A stretch of 64,000 bases of DNA from Acanthochlamys bracteata (GCA_019914995.1 CM034132.1:3846501-3910500), one strand, 5' to 3'. Counted from the first letter of the stretch, positions 12,181 to 25,528 are shown. Translations and numbers: made by a program. Notes: a model not told the origin generated them from the sequence alone.

Positions 12181-12540
12181 ATATATGAAGAAAAGCTTAC
12201 TGTAGAATCAGGTGCATCACGGTCTTCCTAATTTCGTATGCAACTAGCTTTGTTGTCCACTACAGCTTCTCCTGGTCTTCCTGTTGGAACAACCACTAGT
12301 AGCTCACCTACTAGCGCTCCTCCAGGCACTACCCATCCTAAGCTCTCAGTTGTAGAATCAACTCAATGAGAGTAAGAGGACTATGTTTTACTGTGATGCT
12401 AAATTTGAAAAAGATCACAAGTGCCTTACCAAGCTCTATTTGATTTCTAGATTAGAGTCACATGATTGCGAAGAGGAATGGACAGAACTACCTTAAGCTT
12501 CATGAACAAAACAAGATGTAACTGTTTCCTTTTTAAGTGC

Positions 12541-12780
12541 CATGCAAGTCTTATAAGACCTCAAACAATTAGAGTAGTCGGAAAAATTAAACGCCAACAG
12601 ATTTTTATATTGATCGACTCGGGTAGCACCCATAACTTCAAAGCCGATCATCTTGCCAAGCAATTGCGACTATCGGGTACTACTGTCCGACCCTTAAAGA
12701 TAGACTTAGCATACGGTAGACCACAGTCAATAGACATATTATATAATGACATACCTTTAGAGGTGCAAGAGCAGAATTGA
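12541..12780 (+). pseudogene. Gypsy aspartic protease remnant
   Basis: The frame contains the retropepsin motif LIDSGSTHNF at about 12609-12638, preceded by RVVGKIKRQQIF, the usual strand before the active site. It stops at 12778-12780. After this point the alignment continues in another frame (GGMLGIKWLESLGDM). Confidence 0.75.
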
Positions 12781-13229
12781 TTGTAGATGCATGTTCTTTT
12801 CCTTTGGGTGGCATGCTAGGAATAAAGTGGTTGGAAAGTTTGGGCGATATGGTTTGCAATTGGCATCATTCAGACATGAGATTCTCTATACAAAATCGCA
12901 ACTTTGTTTTACAAGATATCCGATAATGAGGGGTATCCCAACTTACTAGCTTACACCTAGACACATGCCTATGTTTGCTTTGTCTAGTGGTTGTAACACC
13001 GGAGAAGGATCAGACAAAGAGGAAGCATGAGCAACTACCTCTGGAACTACAGCAACTGATAAATCAGTATGCTTCAGTTTTTCGATCAATATTGGGCTTA
13101 CCTCCATAGCGATCTCATGACCATGACATCCTCTTACTTTCGGTGCTATTCCAGTAAATGTCAGACCCTAAAGATACTCTCATATACAGAAAGTTGAAAT
13201 CGAGAAAATTGTTACCGTGATGCTATCCC

Positions 13230-13700
13230 AAGGAATAATACGACCTACTAGTTCGATGTTTTCATCGCCAGTCCTATTAGTCAAAAAGAAAGATGAATCA
13301 TGACGTTTTTGCGTAGATTATCCAGCACTTAATGAAATCACAACTAAGGATAAATACATAATTTTAGTGATCGATGAATTGTTAGATGAACTCTACGAAG
13401 CATGTTTCTTCTCCAAGCTTGAGTTAAACCTAGGGTATAATCAAATTCGTTTGAAGAAAGAGGATACACACAAACTGCATTTAGAACTCATGACGGTCAG
13501 GACGAATTCCTTTTCGTGTCTTTTGGTTTGAGAAATATATCGGCAACCTTCCAATCCTTGATAAATGAGATTTTCGTCCCTATCTCCGTAAATTTGTTTT
13601 AGTCTTTCTTTATGATATTTTAATTTACAGTACCAGTTGGCATGATCACCTCTAGCATCTAGCTATATTTTTCTTTCTACTGCACAGGAGCGTCTCTATG
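13230..13700 (+). pseudogene. Gypsy reverse transcriptase remnant
   Basis: Translation shows [41 protein letters not shown] and YNQIRLKKED, the standard RT blocks with stops between them. The catalytic box, normally FxDDIL, reads FLYDILIYS, so the first Asp of the pair is lost. Several frameshifts are present. Confidence 0.75.
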
Positions 13701-13735
13701 CCAATTTAGCCAAGTGCGAGTTTGGATGCCAACAG

Positions 13736-14300
13736 TTGGAATACTTAGGCCATGTGGTTTCAACACAAGATATAGTTGCGAATCTCACTAAGGTGCGTGC
13801 AATGCTGGACTGGCCAGCACCTAACTCCATTTCGGCTCTATGTGGATTCCTCGATCTCACAGGTTACTATATGTGCTTTGTAAAAAACTATGCTACCATT
13901 GTAGCACCCCTGACTGACCTTTTAAAAAAAATACTTTTGCTTGTAGTGTGGAAGCGAATGCCGCCTTTGAGGCACAAGAAGGCGATGACGACTACTCCAG
14001 TTCTAACTACTCCAAATTTTTCTAAACCTTCACCATTAAGACTGATTCATCGGGATGGAGCATTGGAGCAATACTTTCTCAGGAAGGAAGACCAATTTCA
14101 TACTTCAGCAAGGCCATCATCTTCCTTAGCCAAGTCGATATATGAAAAGGAGTTGATGACACTAGTTCTCACAGTGCAGTGATGGCTGCCTTATCTTCTG
14201 GGTAATAGATCCATTATCAAAATAGACCATCTAAACCTTAAATATCTAATATCTTCTAGAGCAAAGACTATGCAGCGAACTTAGCAATCAGCTAAGACAG
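13736..14300 (+). pseudogene. Gypsy RT thumb / RNase H remnant
   Basis: The frame at 13736-14182 encodes YLGHVVSTQDIVAN, KVRAMLDWPAP and GYYMCFVKNYATIVAPLTDLL, the conserved RT-RNase H connector. An RNase H fragment follows (IKIDHLNLKYLISSRAKTM, about 14214-14272). Frameshifted and truncated. Confidence 0.8.
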
Positions 14301-14344
14301 TGAGATGACATTTTAAGCGAGTTCAAGTATCACTTGCATCGAGC

Positions 14345-14600
14345 ATAGAATCGTATGAAACAAATAGTTGTTAGGCACCGCAGAGACAAGATTTATCAAA
14401 AGAGAGATTGGGTATTCGTCAGACTCTAGCCATACCGATAGTCTTTGGTAGCATCCTGTCGCTTTCAGAACCTTCTACACCGATATTACGATCCTTTGCA
14501 TGTCCTTGAGCGAGTTGGACCAGTTGCGTGTAGATTGGAGCTGCCAGCCTATGCACGAATCCACCCGTCTTCCAGATCTCCTAACTCAAGGATGACTGAG
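14345..14600 (+). pseudogene. Gypsy integrase C-terminal remnant
   Basis: In one frame with stops: RDWVFVRL, HRYYDPLHVLERVGPVA, CRLELPAYARIHPSS. This is the GPF/GPY-type C-terminal domain of gypsy integrase. The integrase zinc-binding and catalytic core domains, normally about 250 residues between RNase H and this block, are missing, so RNase H jumps directly to the C-terminus. Confidence 0.7.
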
Positions 14601-15133
14601 AAGGTATAGCCACTCCTCACGGAATATAACCTGCTCTTTTAAGTCTAAGCATGTGAGATTTGTAACCTTCTCATACAAATACAAGTACAGAAGTACTATC
14701 ATAGTTTATTAGTAAATCGAATAATAAATAAAGGAGGGAATCAAAAGGAAATGCTAATATGTTTTCTCGATGTGGAATAAGCAGTGGGTGAAAATGTAAT
14801 ACTATTAGTTCTGTGATTTGTATCTCTCTTATGTTTTGTTCTCTGTCTCCTCCTCGCTTCTTTTTTGTCTTTCTCTTATATTTGCTCTCTTTTTATGCTA
14901 AAAATTTTGAATCTCCTAACGGTAGAAAATCATCTTTTAGTTGTCTCTCATTTGCCAACTATAGTGTGTTGTCCAATCGATTTTGCTAGCCTCTACTCTT
15001 TGTCTTTAACAGTTGTATTTTTTTTCAAGCTATATAAGCATTTAAGTAAAATCTTTGTGAAATCTCTTCTACATCACTGAGTTGACATTTAACTTTCTAT
15101 GATTTGGATTGATCTAATCTATTTATTGCAGCA

Positions 15134-15226
15134 TCAAATGAGGAGGCTGAAAAATTAGAATTTAGAGCGCGTGTTGTGTTTGTTATCCAGTGTGCAATAT
15201 TTCTTCTTTGTATATGGCTCCAGTAA
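15134..15226 (+). other. Exon-like fragment ending in a hydrophobic tail
   Basis: A good acceptor (TTTATTGCAG) is followed by 30 open codons and TAA. They read SNEEAEKLEFRAR and then about 15 hydrophobic residues (VVFVIQCAIFLLCIW), like the last exon of a tail-anchored protein. No upstream exon was found, so it may be a gene fragment or coincidence. Confidence 0.2.
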
Positions 15227-18200
15227 AATGATGACTTAGAATGGATTTTAGAATGAAGCAAAGTTGAATTTCAATTTCCCACTTAGAATACGTCGGATCG
15301 ACCTAATGATGTCCCTATCAAGTATCGTACTCTTGTGTAGCTTCTTCGGGTGGACTTGTCTTGCCGTCAGCTTCAATGTGCAAAATTTGTTCTTCATTAG
15401 TACATGCTTGATAATTGAACTTTGCTATCACCTCAATGTGTTGATATGATCAAATTTGTCATATGGTAAAAAAAAACCTCTTTCTGTTAATCCTCAATGT
15501 CTGAAAAGTCCTATTCTATAAGTAAATAATTTCATATTTTAGTATTTTAACTCTATGACTTTGGATACTGATGGATCTTTGTTATAAGGTAGCATATGGT
15601 GTGTATGATAAGTCCTTCTAACCATCAATGAATTAATCTTGAACAGAAATAGAATTTTGGATGTTAGACTAATTTCTACACTGTTTATAAGATATGATTG
15701 TAATAGTCTTTCATCATGTGTGTATTACCTTCTTTATTGTAAATTTGATCAATTCTTGATGTGGATTTGTTGGTATGATGGTTTAAATCTGATCGAAAGC
15801 TGTCCTCAATTTAAATCAGCATCATATTTAAAATTCTCAAAAGTGTGCATGATAGTAATGATCGCTCAGATTATTCTTTGTTAATGAGTAGCAGCAAAGT
15901 AGTAGTGAAATAGTTAGATACTTTCTAAAGGGTTTATATTCTCCTTTGTTCATAAGTCTTAATGCTATGTTCTGACATTTAGTCAAATAAGTAGTCCCAT
16001 GATGGAGAGTTATTCTACAATATAATTGGCTATTTGGCAATTATCTTTAGAAAAAAAATTTTCTTATGATGTGGCTCTCACATAACTGGTTATTCTGTAG
16101 AAACACGTTTTACTGGTACTCTGTTTATTGATATGTGATTCTACAAATTAATTTTAAATCATTAGTGCACCTAATACATAGATTATAATTGTTATAGCTA
16201 TTGTCATCAAAAATAACTTTGAAATTCTAATAATTTTCTTCTTTTCTATGATGATAAAATAATTAATAATTATTGATTTATCCACTCTAGATAAAATACT
16301 TCACTAAAGAATTAGGAATTTTACTTTGAGAAAGAATTTTTTGACTATCCTCGGTACATGCATTAAAGGTTTTCACAATTTTATTTGACAAGTTGTAATC
16401 AATGATAGAACATTTTTCAAGTCAAAATATAGTGGAGATTTTTGTGCCACCGCCCTAGAGGCAATAATTAAATTTCAACTTAGCATTTGATATTAGAGAT
16501 TATGAGAATGATGCCTCATGAACGTAGTTCATGGATATGCTGAGGGCGGCCGTCAGCAATGTAGAATGGTATTTGTATCCAAGAATGCCATCCGGACAAT
16601 TTTTCCCAACATCCATCTATGGGATCATTATATTATTTCGGTTAAAATATAAAGAAGAAATTATAAATTTAAAGAGTGAAAAAGTTTATATCTTTGTTTT
16701 ACATAGCCACTAAAGAGTTTCTTACATCGAAATTCAATTATATAAGAGAGAATATTTGCAAATGGATAATGTTATGAAATAATAAAACGGGATATTGGAG
16801 TCGAATGATGCGCTCTTTGTTATTTAGAAGGTAAGCGATATTTCATAATTACAACTAGTATTTAAAAATGTATCAACACAATATTAAAAGTTGCGAGACT
16901 GCTTCCTGTTGCTCTTGATTTAGCATCTGGGGAGATCTAGTGTAAACATGGTTATACGATCGTAGAAAATAAGCATAAGAGGTTAACACTGACTTCCTAG
17001 TGTGAAATTAAACTTTATCGACGAGTTTTAGGATCCAAAGGCACATTATCCATCCCGTTAACATATAAGAATACCGACTATTTGATGGATATATGAATGG
17101 GACAACGGAATTAGAGTATGACACTTGCACTTGTTAAGTGTTTGATTTAGATGAAATCTCGTATGAAAATGCCTTGCCTGTGGCAAGACATTGCCACATC
17201 TTTATCCACAGTCTCTTCTTTCATTATTATAAGACAAAACATCTCCAACAGGCATATGAAGAATATACACATCCAGCTGTCCATCCCTTCGAGCGATAGC
17301 TTATTATGAGAATTGTGGTAGAACTGTGTTGCTCCTAATAACTAGATGAACTTCATATAGGAAACATATTAGAAATATTTTATCATAAGATCAGAAAGCA
17401 ACGAGAAAGAAGTATTTGTGATGTGTTGAGTGTGGCATAGCAAATAAACTGCAAGCAGCACATACCACTTAACCAATACCACGTGGAGAGAATAAGGACC
17501 CTTGAGTAGTTAGGCAAACAATGAGTCTTGTATCTAGTAGAGTTACAGTCTGGAATAGTTAGTGTGGTTAGCATTTCCTTCTCGATAGTTAGACTTATAA
17601 ATAAGTGTATTATTGTCAATATGTAGCATGGAATACATATTGTAAGTTCTTGTGCTCTCCCTTATTTCATTTTGAGATATGCGATCATATACAAGCATTT
17701 TTGGAAAATGTGTACTCATTAATTGACCATCTCTAACACTCAGGGTACACGAAATTTCTCATGGTGTTAGTAAATATATATTTAATTTATAAATTTGTTG
17801 ATGCCCTTATTTTTGGATATTTGCGAACTTCTAAATAGATTATATTTTTCAATTTGGAGACATGGGCACTTGGATAAGTAATCCAGGCTCCTTCTGAAAG
17901 AGCACTCAGTAATGTTATGGTTATATATGGTTGCAAAAGTGTCAAACTATTATTGCACAAGCACAGGGCTGCAAATGGTGATGCTTATATATATATATAT
18001 ATATATATAGATATATGTTTCTTTTGTGTATTTGTAAACTTGTAAATAGATTTGGTATTTATATTTCAGAGATGTGGTGCCTAAGCACTTAGACAAGTGA
18101 CTCGGATGCAATTTAGAAGAGCGCTTGGAAAATATTATGGTCGCACGAGGTTGCACACGGCTAGACACAGATCGCACAAGATAGCACACAATTAGACATG

Positions 18201-19685
18201 GGACACGCATGATCATTCACGACTATACATAGCTGCATAGAGTTATAATTAAATACAGATCGCAAAGTGTCACAAAAATTCCTAAGTTCATAGATATTAG
18301 CTTGTAATCAACAAACTATCATAGTATCGGAGCTTATAATAACTTGATGCATTCAAAAGTTACAATTTTAACATCAAAACTTTTGAATAGAAAACAGGTA
18401 ATGCAATTTTACAATTTCAAAAACTAAATTTATAAAAAATATCATAATTAAACCAAAACTAATATTTATAAGATAAATTAAAATTACATTTGTGTATTTA
18501 AATATTATTTCTCATGTCTATATCCAAAAGAATATTTTTAAATTCCCGATCCGCAAGCTTTTATTCCTTGTCATCCAAAGTATTGGTAAAAGAATTGCCG
18601 ACATTGAATAGTTCCACCATTTTTCGATAAAAATTGGAATATTTTGTCATGAGTGAATAAGCGGTAGTCTTTACCAACGTAAAGATATTTCAAATACATC
18701 AATACAAAGGTCTTTATAGAGATTTTTTTAATCAATAACTCATGCTTTTCATATAAGATCCGTAAGAATTTCAACAGTTATTATAACTCTTACTACAACA
18801 AACCTGTTCAAATAATGTGTTTAGCTACTAGCCAAGAATTCACTACCATTGATATGGTCACTTGAATTGAGAAAAAAACATTTTTTCTAATCACCTATTT
18901 ATTTTTTATAATATCATACTTATCCAGATAGCTATTCCTACGGTCAAATTACTTGATATATCTTACCTTCCAAGAACCAACTATTTAGACGTTCAAACTA
19001 TCATGGCGTCGTTCAAACAAATAAAAAAAATTTTATTTCTCCTCAATTTTGTTTGTTCAATCTAGTTTATTACTTAAAGTTTGCTAATAAAAATTTTGTG
19101 CATAAAATAGTAGCAAAACAATCCTATAGCAAAAATAGTCAAATGTTTTGCCAGAATTGAAAAGGTTTTATTTTTAGTTGTAATCTGGTACAACTCAATT
19201 CATTTCTATTCTTGAGCTATGCTCTATGGAAATCCTAACAGCTTCATTAGGGATAAATAGGATATTTCTGATCACGTTTTACAAGTATGTTGATAAAAGA
19301 TACCATTGAATGAAAGTCATTCATCAACCGAAGAAGTAGAAAAAATTCTTTGAAAGTCCTTAGTTTTTATCTTTCCTTTTGTTCGAAGTTCTAACAACAA
19401 ATTTTTCAAGAGTAAAATTAAATCCACTAACTTTTTGTAAGAATTTAATGTATAATACTATTAAAATATTTTACTGAAAACAAAAATGATCTCGATAAAG
19501 TATGCTCTCTGTTTTCTTTCCTCCACTAGATTTTTGGTTATGTTGTCGTACCCGTAATGCTTGGAACATGATGAGGATGGAACGAAATGCCATTTAGAAC
19601 ATAATAAATTCTAACAAAATAATAAAAAACTAAAGTATTTAATTCATTCTATTTCGGTGACATTTGACTGTATCTATAACTACTT

Positions 19686-19708
19686 ATTATTATTATTATT
19701 ATTATTTC
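19686..19708. repeat. (ATT)n microsatellite
   Basis: About seven tandem ATT units. Confidence 0.85.
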
Positions 19709-21397
19709 AATATATTTTGATAAAATTTTAGATAAGTTTTAAAAATTTTTGAAAGTTTATTATAATATGTCATAAATTTTATATGTATAACTTTTATTAT
19801 GATAAAAAATCAAATTTATTTTTAAAATTCAAAATAAATTGTTTTTTAAAAACTCAATAAGCAACATAACAAGTGGTTATATTTTGAGCAAATTACAAAT
19901 ATAATCGGTTTCTAACGTTTAAATCAAATTAGAATTACAACCATTCATATTGGCATAGTAGATTACATAAAAATTGAACATTTTTGAAGTATTCTCATAA
20001 GAAGCACAACATACTCACGGTCACAGTTTAAACCCTGCTTGCAAAAGGAAAAACTCCATTCACTCCAAGCTGCAAACTTGCACATCGTTCTTTGAACAAC
20101 CCATTTATCACTTCTGATAAATTCCAAGTCAATCCATAGCGTATACGATCAAATTGACGCAGACATGCCTACAACAATCAATTATTCGTTGGCTTCGATA
20201 TGATCGAGAGATTTATAAACATTAAGTTTTCAATCAGGGAAATGTTTACATCAACCTACCACTATCAGAGTCCTTTTGCTTTTATTCATTCATTCTCTGC
20301 CATGGCATTTCTTCTCGTTCTTTTCTTTCTTAGATTCTCATCAAATCATCCTTCTCATTTTTTATTACCATTTGGTAATCGGTACATTCAAGTGTGGTAT
20401 ATATAAGACAACATGTTCAACTTTGCATTTCATAGAAGATGAAATCTGTTGTGGAAAAGAATTTGACCTAATTCTTCCGATCAAGTTATTGCTATTAATT
20501 AGATCAAAATAAAATTGGAATTTGAGGACTGACATAAGGGTACCTTAATTAAATTTTCTTTGATTGCTAATCGCTTTCCATGTGGAAAAAAGGTGCTAAC
20601 ATTGAGACGAACTACCGGTTGTTAACAAAAGCATGAACAGCATATGTAGGTCTAACAAAAGACTCAGACTAAGCTTTACGGAAAGCCAAATATCCTTTTG
20701 ACAATAATACAACTAAATATGCATTACTTCAAACTGTGGTATGCTTGAGAAAATATAGAACTAAATATTAATAAGTCTCTAAATTGAGGCTATATTTAGC
20801 ATGACTTTTTTTGACGATTTTTGAACTTTTTAAGTCCAAAATGTCATGCACAGTAGCGTAGAAGTTTTTTAAAAAATTTTAAAAACTAATGAATAAATAT
20901 ATAAAATAATTGTGCATACACGCTCATTTTTTTAAAAAAATATACTAATTACTAATAAGCTTTTAATTTTAGAAAGTGTTATTAAATTTTATTTTCTCAG
21001 CTATCCCAAACATGGTCTGAGTCTGCGTCTTAATTTCTTTGAACAAGTTATACCTATATAGATATTTATTCAAATGAATTACATACATATAAATATAGAT
21101 ATAATTTCACAATAAAAGATCATCACTATATGAGTTACATGAAATCCGTAAAAAGCTATTCTAGTTTAAAGAGGATTCTAATTGGTCAATCAACTTAATA
21201 GACCTGATTAATTTTCATTAAATAACCGTTTAATTACCATTGAACCTGAAAACTTTGAGAAGATAGTTAATTATGCCAAGAATGCATTTTCAAATCAAAC
21301 AAATCTAACCTTTCCCAAACCCATTCCCATTTTATTTGTTTTCAAATCATCAAATATTCCAACTTCAATCTTTATTTTCTTTTCGTACTATATAAGA

Positions 21398-24203
21398 ATG
21401 AGAAATCATTATAAGCCTATCAAACTAAAGATGGGATCTGTTTGTTTTCTTGCAGCCTTCTTCTTATGTTTCTTCTTCTCTGTTTCGTTCTTGTCATTCT
21501 TCTCCGAAGCCTTTCTATTGCGAGAAGTTTTGCACAACCACCATTCGCCTTCTTTAGATGGAAGAAAACCTTTCTGCAACATGTATAGAGGAGTCTGGGT
21601 CTTCGATGAGTCGTACCCTCTTTACGACTCGTGGAAATGTCCCGGAATACGTAAAGAATTTGACTGCCAGAAGTATGGCCGTCCTGATAAGGCGTATCTC
21701 AAGTATCGGTGGCAGCCAGATGGCTGCAACCTTCCCAGGTAAGTAAATAAGATTACTATTTATTGCTTAAACAATTACATCTAATAGTTTTTTAATACTG
21801 CATATGTGCATAGGTTTGATGGAAGAGATTTCTTGAAGAAAATGGAAGGGAAGAAGATTATGTTTGTCGGAGACTCGTTGAGTTTGAATCAATGGCAGTC
21901 GCTGCTTTGCATGATTCATGCTGCCGTCCCCGGCATTAGAAGTTCCTCGGTGACAGTAGGACCCATTACGACTGTTGCATTCATGGTAAGTTCTGCTTTC
22001 TCTGTTATATAAGTTTCAAAGAAAATCGAAAGAAAACAAACGAACAAGAAGGTAGATAGATTCCCGAATTCTGACAGAAAGCATTGGGCCAAAGACTGCT
22101 GGCACTTATTTTGTATTTAGGAGGGACCATTTGAATGTGGTTGGCATATGAACAAAAACACATTAGTACTTCACTAGGGGGTTTGGCCTAGAAATAAACC
22201 TAAGAGACAAGATTTCGGTAGATAGTGATTTAGATTCCAAATAATTATTTACCTATTACGGTGGTTTTTACCAAAATTTGGGTCATGATAGTATCTCAAA
22301 TTACGTTCTTAAGCATCTCTATTGATTGAAATGCATGTATAACTTTTGTGACATTTGGTAAGTTATGCACGAGATATAAGTTTGAAAGATAAGCCAACAA
22401 GTTTTGCCTTCTTCCCTAGAAATGTAAGAGTGGTTGAGACACAAGAAACAAACGAAGGTCCTTAAATGAACTTGAACCAATTACGAAAGATGATTTCATG
22501 AAATTATTTCTTTTTATTCCAACTTAGTAATTGAAATAATCACCTAACACATGCATAGCCATGGTACAGATAATCAAATTTAAAGTACCAGCTCACTTCC
22601 CTCTCATGCCAAGGCTACTATTTTATCACTAGATGTTTTTTTTTTTTGGGTACAGTTCTAGTAAGATGAGATAAATGAACCCTGAGACTAGGGTCGACAA
22701 AAGAATGCCGGGGAATGAAATGTTAGGGCGCATACGATAAAACCCATTATCAATCACTAAAATATTATCGACCATTTTTCACAGTCAACAATTTGTACTT
22801 ATATGATCACTCTGCTAAGATATGATCATACGCCGTCTATTGCCAATTGTTTGGGTGGGTCCTGTCCAATTCAGATGTGTACATATTCGGAAGAAAACAA
22901 ACAATATTTGGAGCAATTGCGGCTTAAATGTGGCCTGACCAAACAAGCAACCTTGAAATAGACGTCAAACCTAACTTAACATGTTCACATATTGATGAAA
23001 GAAATAAAAATAACAAGCAATTCTTGATCATCTTTTTCTTGAGATTTAGGTACCGCTTAACTAACATAACTAGTTAACAGGACTACAATGTCTCGGTGAT
23101 GTTGTATCATTCTTTGTATCTGGTGGACATTGTTGCCCAGAAGTCTGGTCGCGTATTGAAGCTGCAATCTTTGAGTAGCAGCAAAGACTGGCTTGGTATC
23201 GACATGCTCATCTTCAACACTTGGCATTGGTGGCTCCGTGTAGGTCCTACGCAACCGTATGTGACATAACTAAAACTCAACTTACTAAGTACCTAATATT
23301 CGGCAGTATCCAATATGGGAGATAAAGAACAGCAAATTGTTTGTTTCTTTGCAGGTTTGATTTTGTTGAAGATGGGGATGAGATAGTGAAAGACATGGAC
23401 AGGACGCTTGCCTTTTCCAAGGCTTTGAGTACATGGGCCAAATGGGTGAACTCAAACGTTGATCCATCTGAGACAACGGTGTTCTACCAGGGCGTCTCTC
23501 CTTCTCACTACCAGTAAGTAAAGCAACAAACTCTTACCAGCTACAATCATCGATTAGGCACTCACTATCGAACAAGTCATGCTATAATCGAACACTACCA
23601 CTATTAAAGTGTGGTTCATTTTTCAAAATCATTTGTTCCATTTCATGTATAAGGACTAAAGTTTATGTTTGGACCGCAAGAACAATTTGCATAGCACAAG
23701 TTGTCAGCCTATAGGTTGTATTATCCTAAAACGGCAGCATTATATACCGATGAAGGGCCAATTCATATGCGTGCTTAACTGTCCATCTACTGCATGTAGT
23801 GACTTCTAATTTAAGGTCATTCATAAAGACACTCATAACATCAGTGCCGAATTCTGCCATCACTATAAAAATGAAGTTTATTGGTTATTTTTGTGCCACT
23901 AAATGCAGTGGAGAAGATTGGGGAGCATCAAACAGAACAAGCTGTAGAGCGCAAAAAGAACCGATTAAGGGATCAAACTACCTAGGAGGTCCTCTGCCAC
24001 AAGAACAGATAGTGAAGAATGTTTTGAGTACAATAGCAAGGGTCCCTGTGCACCTGCTTGACATAACATTGCTCTCACAACTAAGGATAGACGCTCATCC
24101 AGCTTCATACAATGGCATCCATGGAAGAATGGATTGCAGCCATTGGTGTGTTGCTGGTCTCCCTGATACTTGGAACCAACTCCTCTATGCTGCTATCTTA
24201 TAA
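21398..24203 (+). CDS. TBL: TRICHOME BIREFRINGENCE-LIKE (TBL) protein, five exons
   Basis: Second TBL gene, same strand and architecture as the first. Exons: 21398-21738, 21814-21985, 23081-23256, 23355-23513, 23909-24203, all GT-AG, 380 aa. Seen: an N-terminal signal anchor (residues about 12-35, Phe-rich), the PMR5N block ([36 protein letters not shown]), GDS at 133-135 ([11 protein letters not shown]) and DxxH at Asp358/His361 ([14 protein letters not shown]). All catalytic motifs are intact. It lacks the long stem of its neighbour. Intron 2 is about 1.1 kb. A TATATAAG sits only 9 bp upstream of the ATG at 21398. If it is the real TATA box, translation begins at the in-frame ATG at 21431 (369 aa), which starts directly before the anchor helix. 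Family role: Golgi O-acetylation of wall polysaccharides; substrate unknown. Confidence 0.93.
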
Positions 24204-25449
24204 CTTGATTCTATACTACATTTTTCATTAGAAATGATTGATTAAAAGGGATAAATAAAGCAAACAAAATTATAGTTCTTATAGAGTATACTTGGTGCAT
24301 AACATGGGCCAGATTTGGGCTTTAACTTAGAACTTCAAAGTTGTCTTGGGCTACCGGTAGGCAAAAGTTTGGCTGTAAGTTCTTAAAACTGAAGGTTAAT
24401 GTTGATACAAGGACAGAAAGAATAATTGCATATAAATTTTATCATGTGGAATAACTAGGTACTTCCTTTTAGAAGATTCATCTGTTTATTAATGCTTATC
24501 GCAAACTTATCCATTATCTTTTCCCAAACATTATAGTTTCAGCTTTTGTATTTTTCTGTAAAAATTATGATAACCCTCCAAATAAAACTTAGTAAATATT
24601 TCATTCAAATAATATATAGAAAAGAGATAGCCTCTCATTATCTGCTCATTTTTTTTTTAAAAATAAAAAATATTTTTATCGACAAAACGAATTTTATAAT
24701 TTTTTATCTTAAAAAAATAAAAATAAATAATATAGTAAGATCTCAGCAACTAAATTTTGTAATATTTTTAATTTTTAAATAAAATATATAAAATAGTATT
24801 AAAAGATTTTTTAAAATTGAAATGAAAAGCGCTTTGAGAAGCAGCCAAACGCAGCCTAACTGTGAAGATTAAGAATGGATAGAATATGGACAGACATTGT
24901 TATTATATGTCTTTCTATTATTAGTATTTATTTTACTTACTAAAAGCTAATAGCAAAGTCCTATAGTTACAAAGATGTTTTATTATAATTAATACTTTTA
25001 TAAATGTTCCAAGAATTTAAAATCAAAATCTAAAATTGAGAAACAGCTTTTAATGTTTATATTTTAACTTTTAATTTTTTGCTATTCGAATTTATAATAA
25101 TAAATATTTCTAAATAGAATTTTATAATCTATAACCTGTATGAATACATAATCAAATTTTGTGACAAACCAAATAATCTTTTCGTGATAGAATCAAATAA
25201 TCGAGAATCAACAAGTAGGGTGAATCAAAAAGCGTTTACTTTTGTTCTCTCCACTAAAAGATTTGTAGTGCAGAAAACATGGGCTTTAGAACGTTCTCGT
25301 TGAAGTCCATGCTGGAGTCAATTGAATCAAACAGACATGGGCTTTCAACCAAAACAGGCCGAGACTCGATATATCTTTTCCATTTATGTAATCAAATATC
25401 AAAAGTTTCAGGACATTTTAAAAGCTGTATTTCTCCTGATGATTTGACC
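24204..25449. other. Intergenic between TBL and LEA genes
   Basis: AT-rich. It contains an AT-rich repeat at about 24640-24860 ending in GCAGCCAAACGCAGCC and a partial one near 25050-25170. No gene seen. Confidence 0.5.
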
Positions 25450-25454
25450 GGCAA

Positions 25455-25528
25455 CATGCACTAGGGGATACGCGGCGACTGCACCGCTCACCAACAACAA
25501 CACGTTAGCTTTCAACCCAACGCGTGTC
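25455..25528 (+). promoter_or_regulatory. RY and CE3-like seed/ABA motifs upstream of LEA gene
   Basis: CATGCA (RY core, 25455-25460) and ACGCGTGTC (25520-25528, identical to the core of the ABA coupling element CE3) lie about 145-220 bp upstream of the LEA start codon. AACACGTTAG at about 25498 adds an ACGT core. RY plus CE3/ABRE-type words are characteristic of late-embryogenesis promoters. Function is inferred from motif content only. Confidence 0.4.

Larger units (their letters stand above)
14601..21397. other. Long intergenic interval between the TBL genes
   Basis: About 6.8 kb without a supported complete gene. It holds an exon-like fragment (15134-15226), a (TA)n tract near 17987-18009, an (ATT)n tract at about 19686-19708, AT-rich repeats (19705-19880, 20800-21020) and an LTR-like stretch with ACTTATAAATAAG near 17590. 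Two similar blocks (about 17850-17940 and 18070-18150, sharing GCACTTGGATAAGT/GCACTTAGACAAGT) look like an old local duplication. Confidence 0.45.

Noticed and set aside
14601..15000. Possible 3' LTR of the gypsy element
   Set aside because: I compared it by eye with 10460-10918 and found no shared blocks. The purine run AAAGGAGGGAA near 14730 alone is not enough to call a polypurine tract and LTR.
15264..15884. Series of small plus-strand frames with hydrophobic translations
   Set aside because: T-rich DNA gives Phe/Leu/Cys-rich peptides in any frame. There is no start context, splice pattern or family resemblance.
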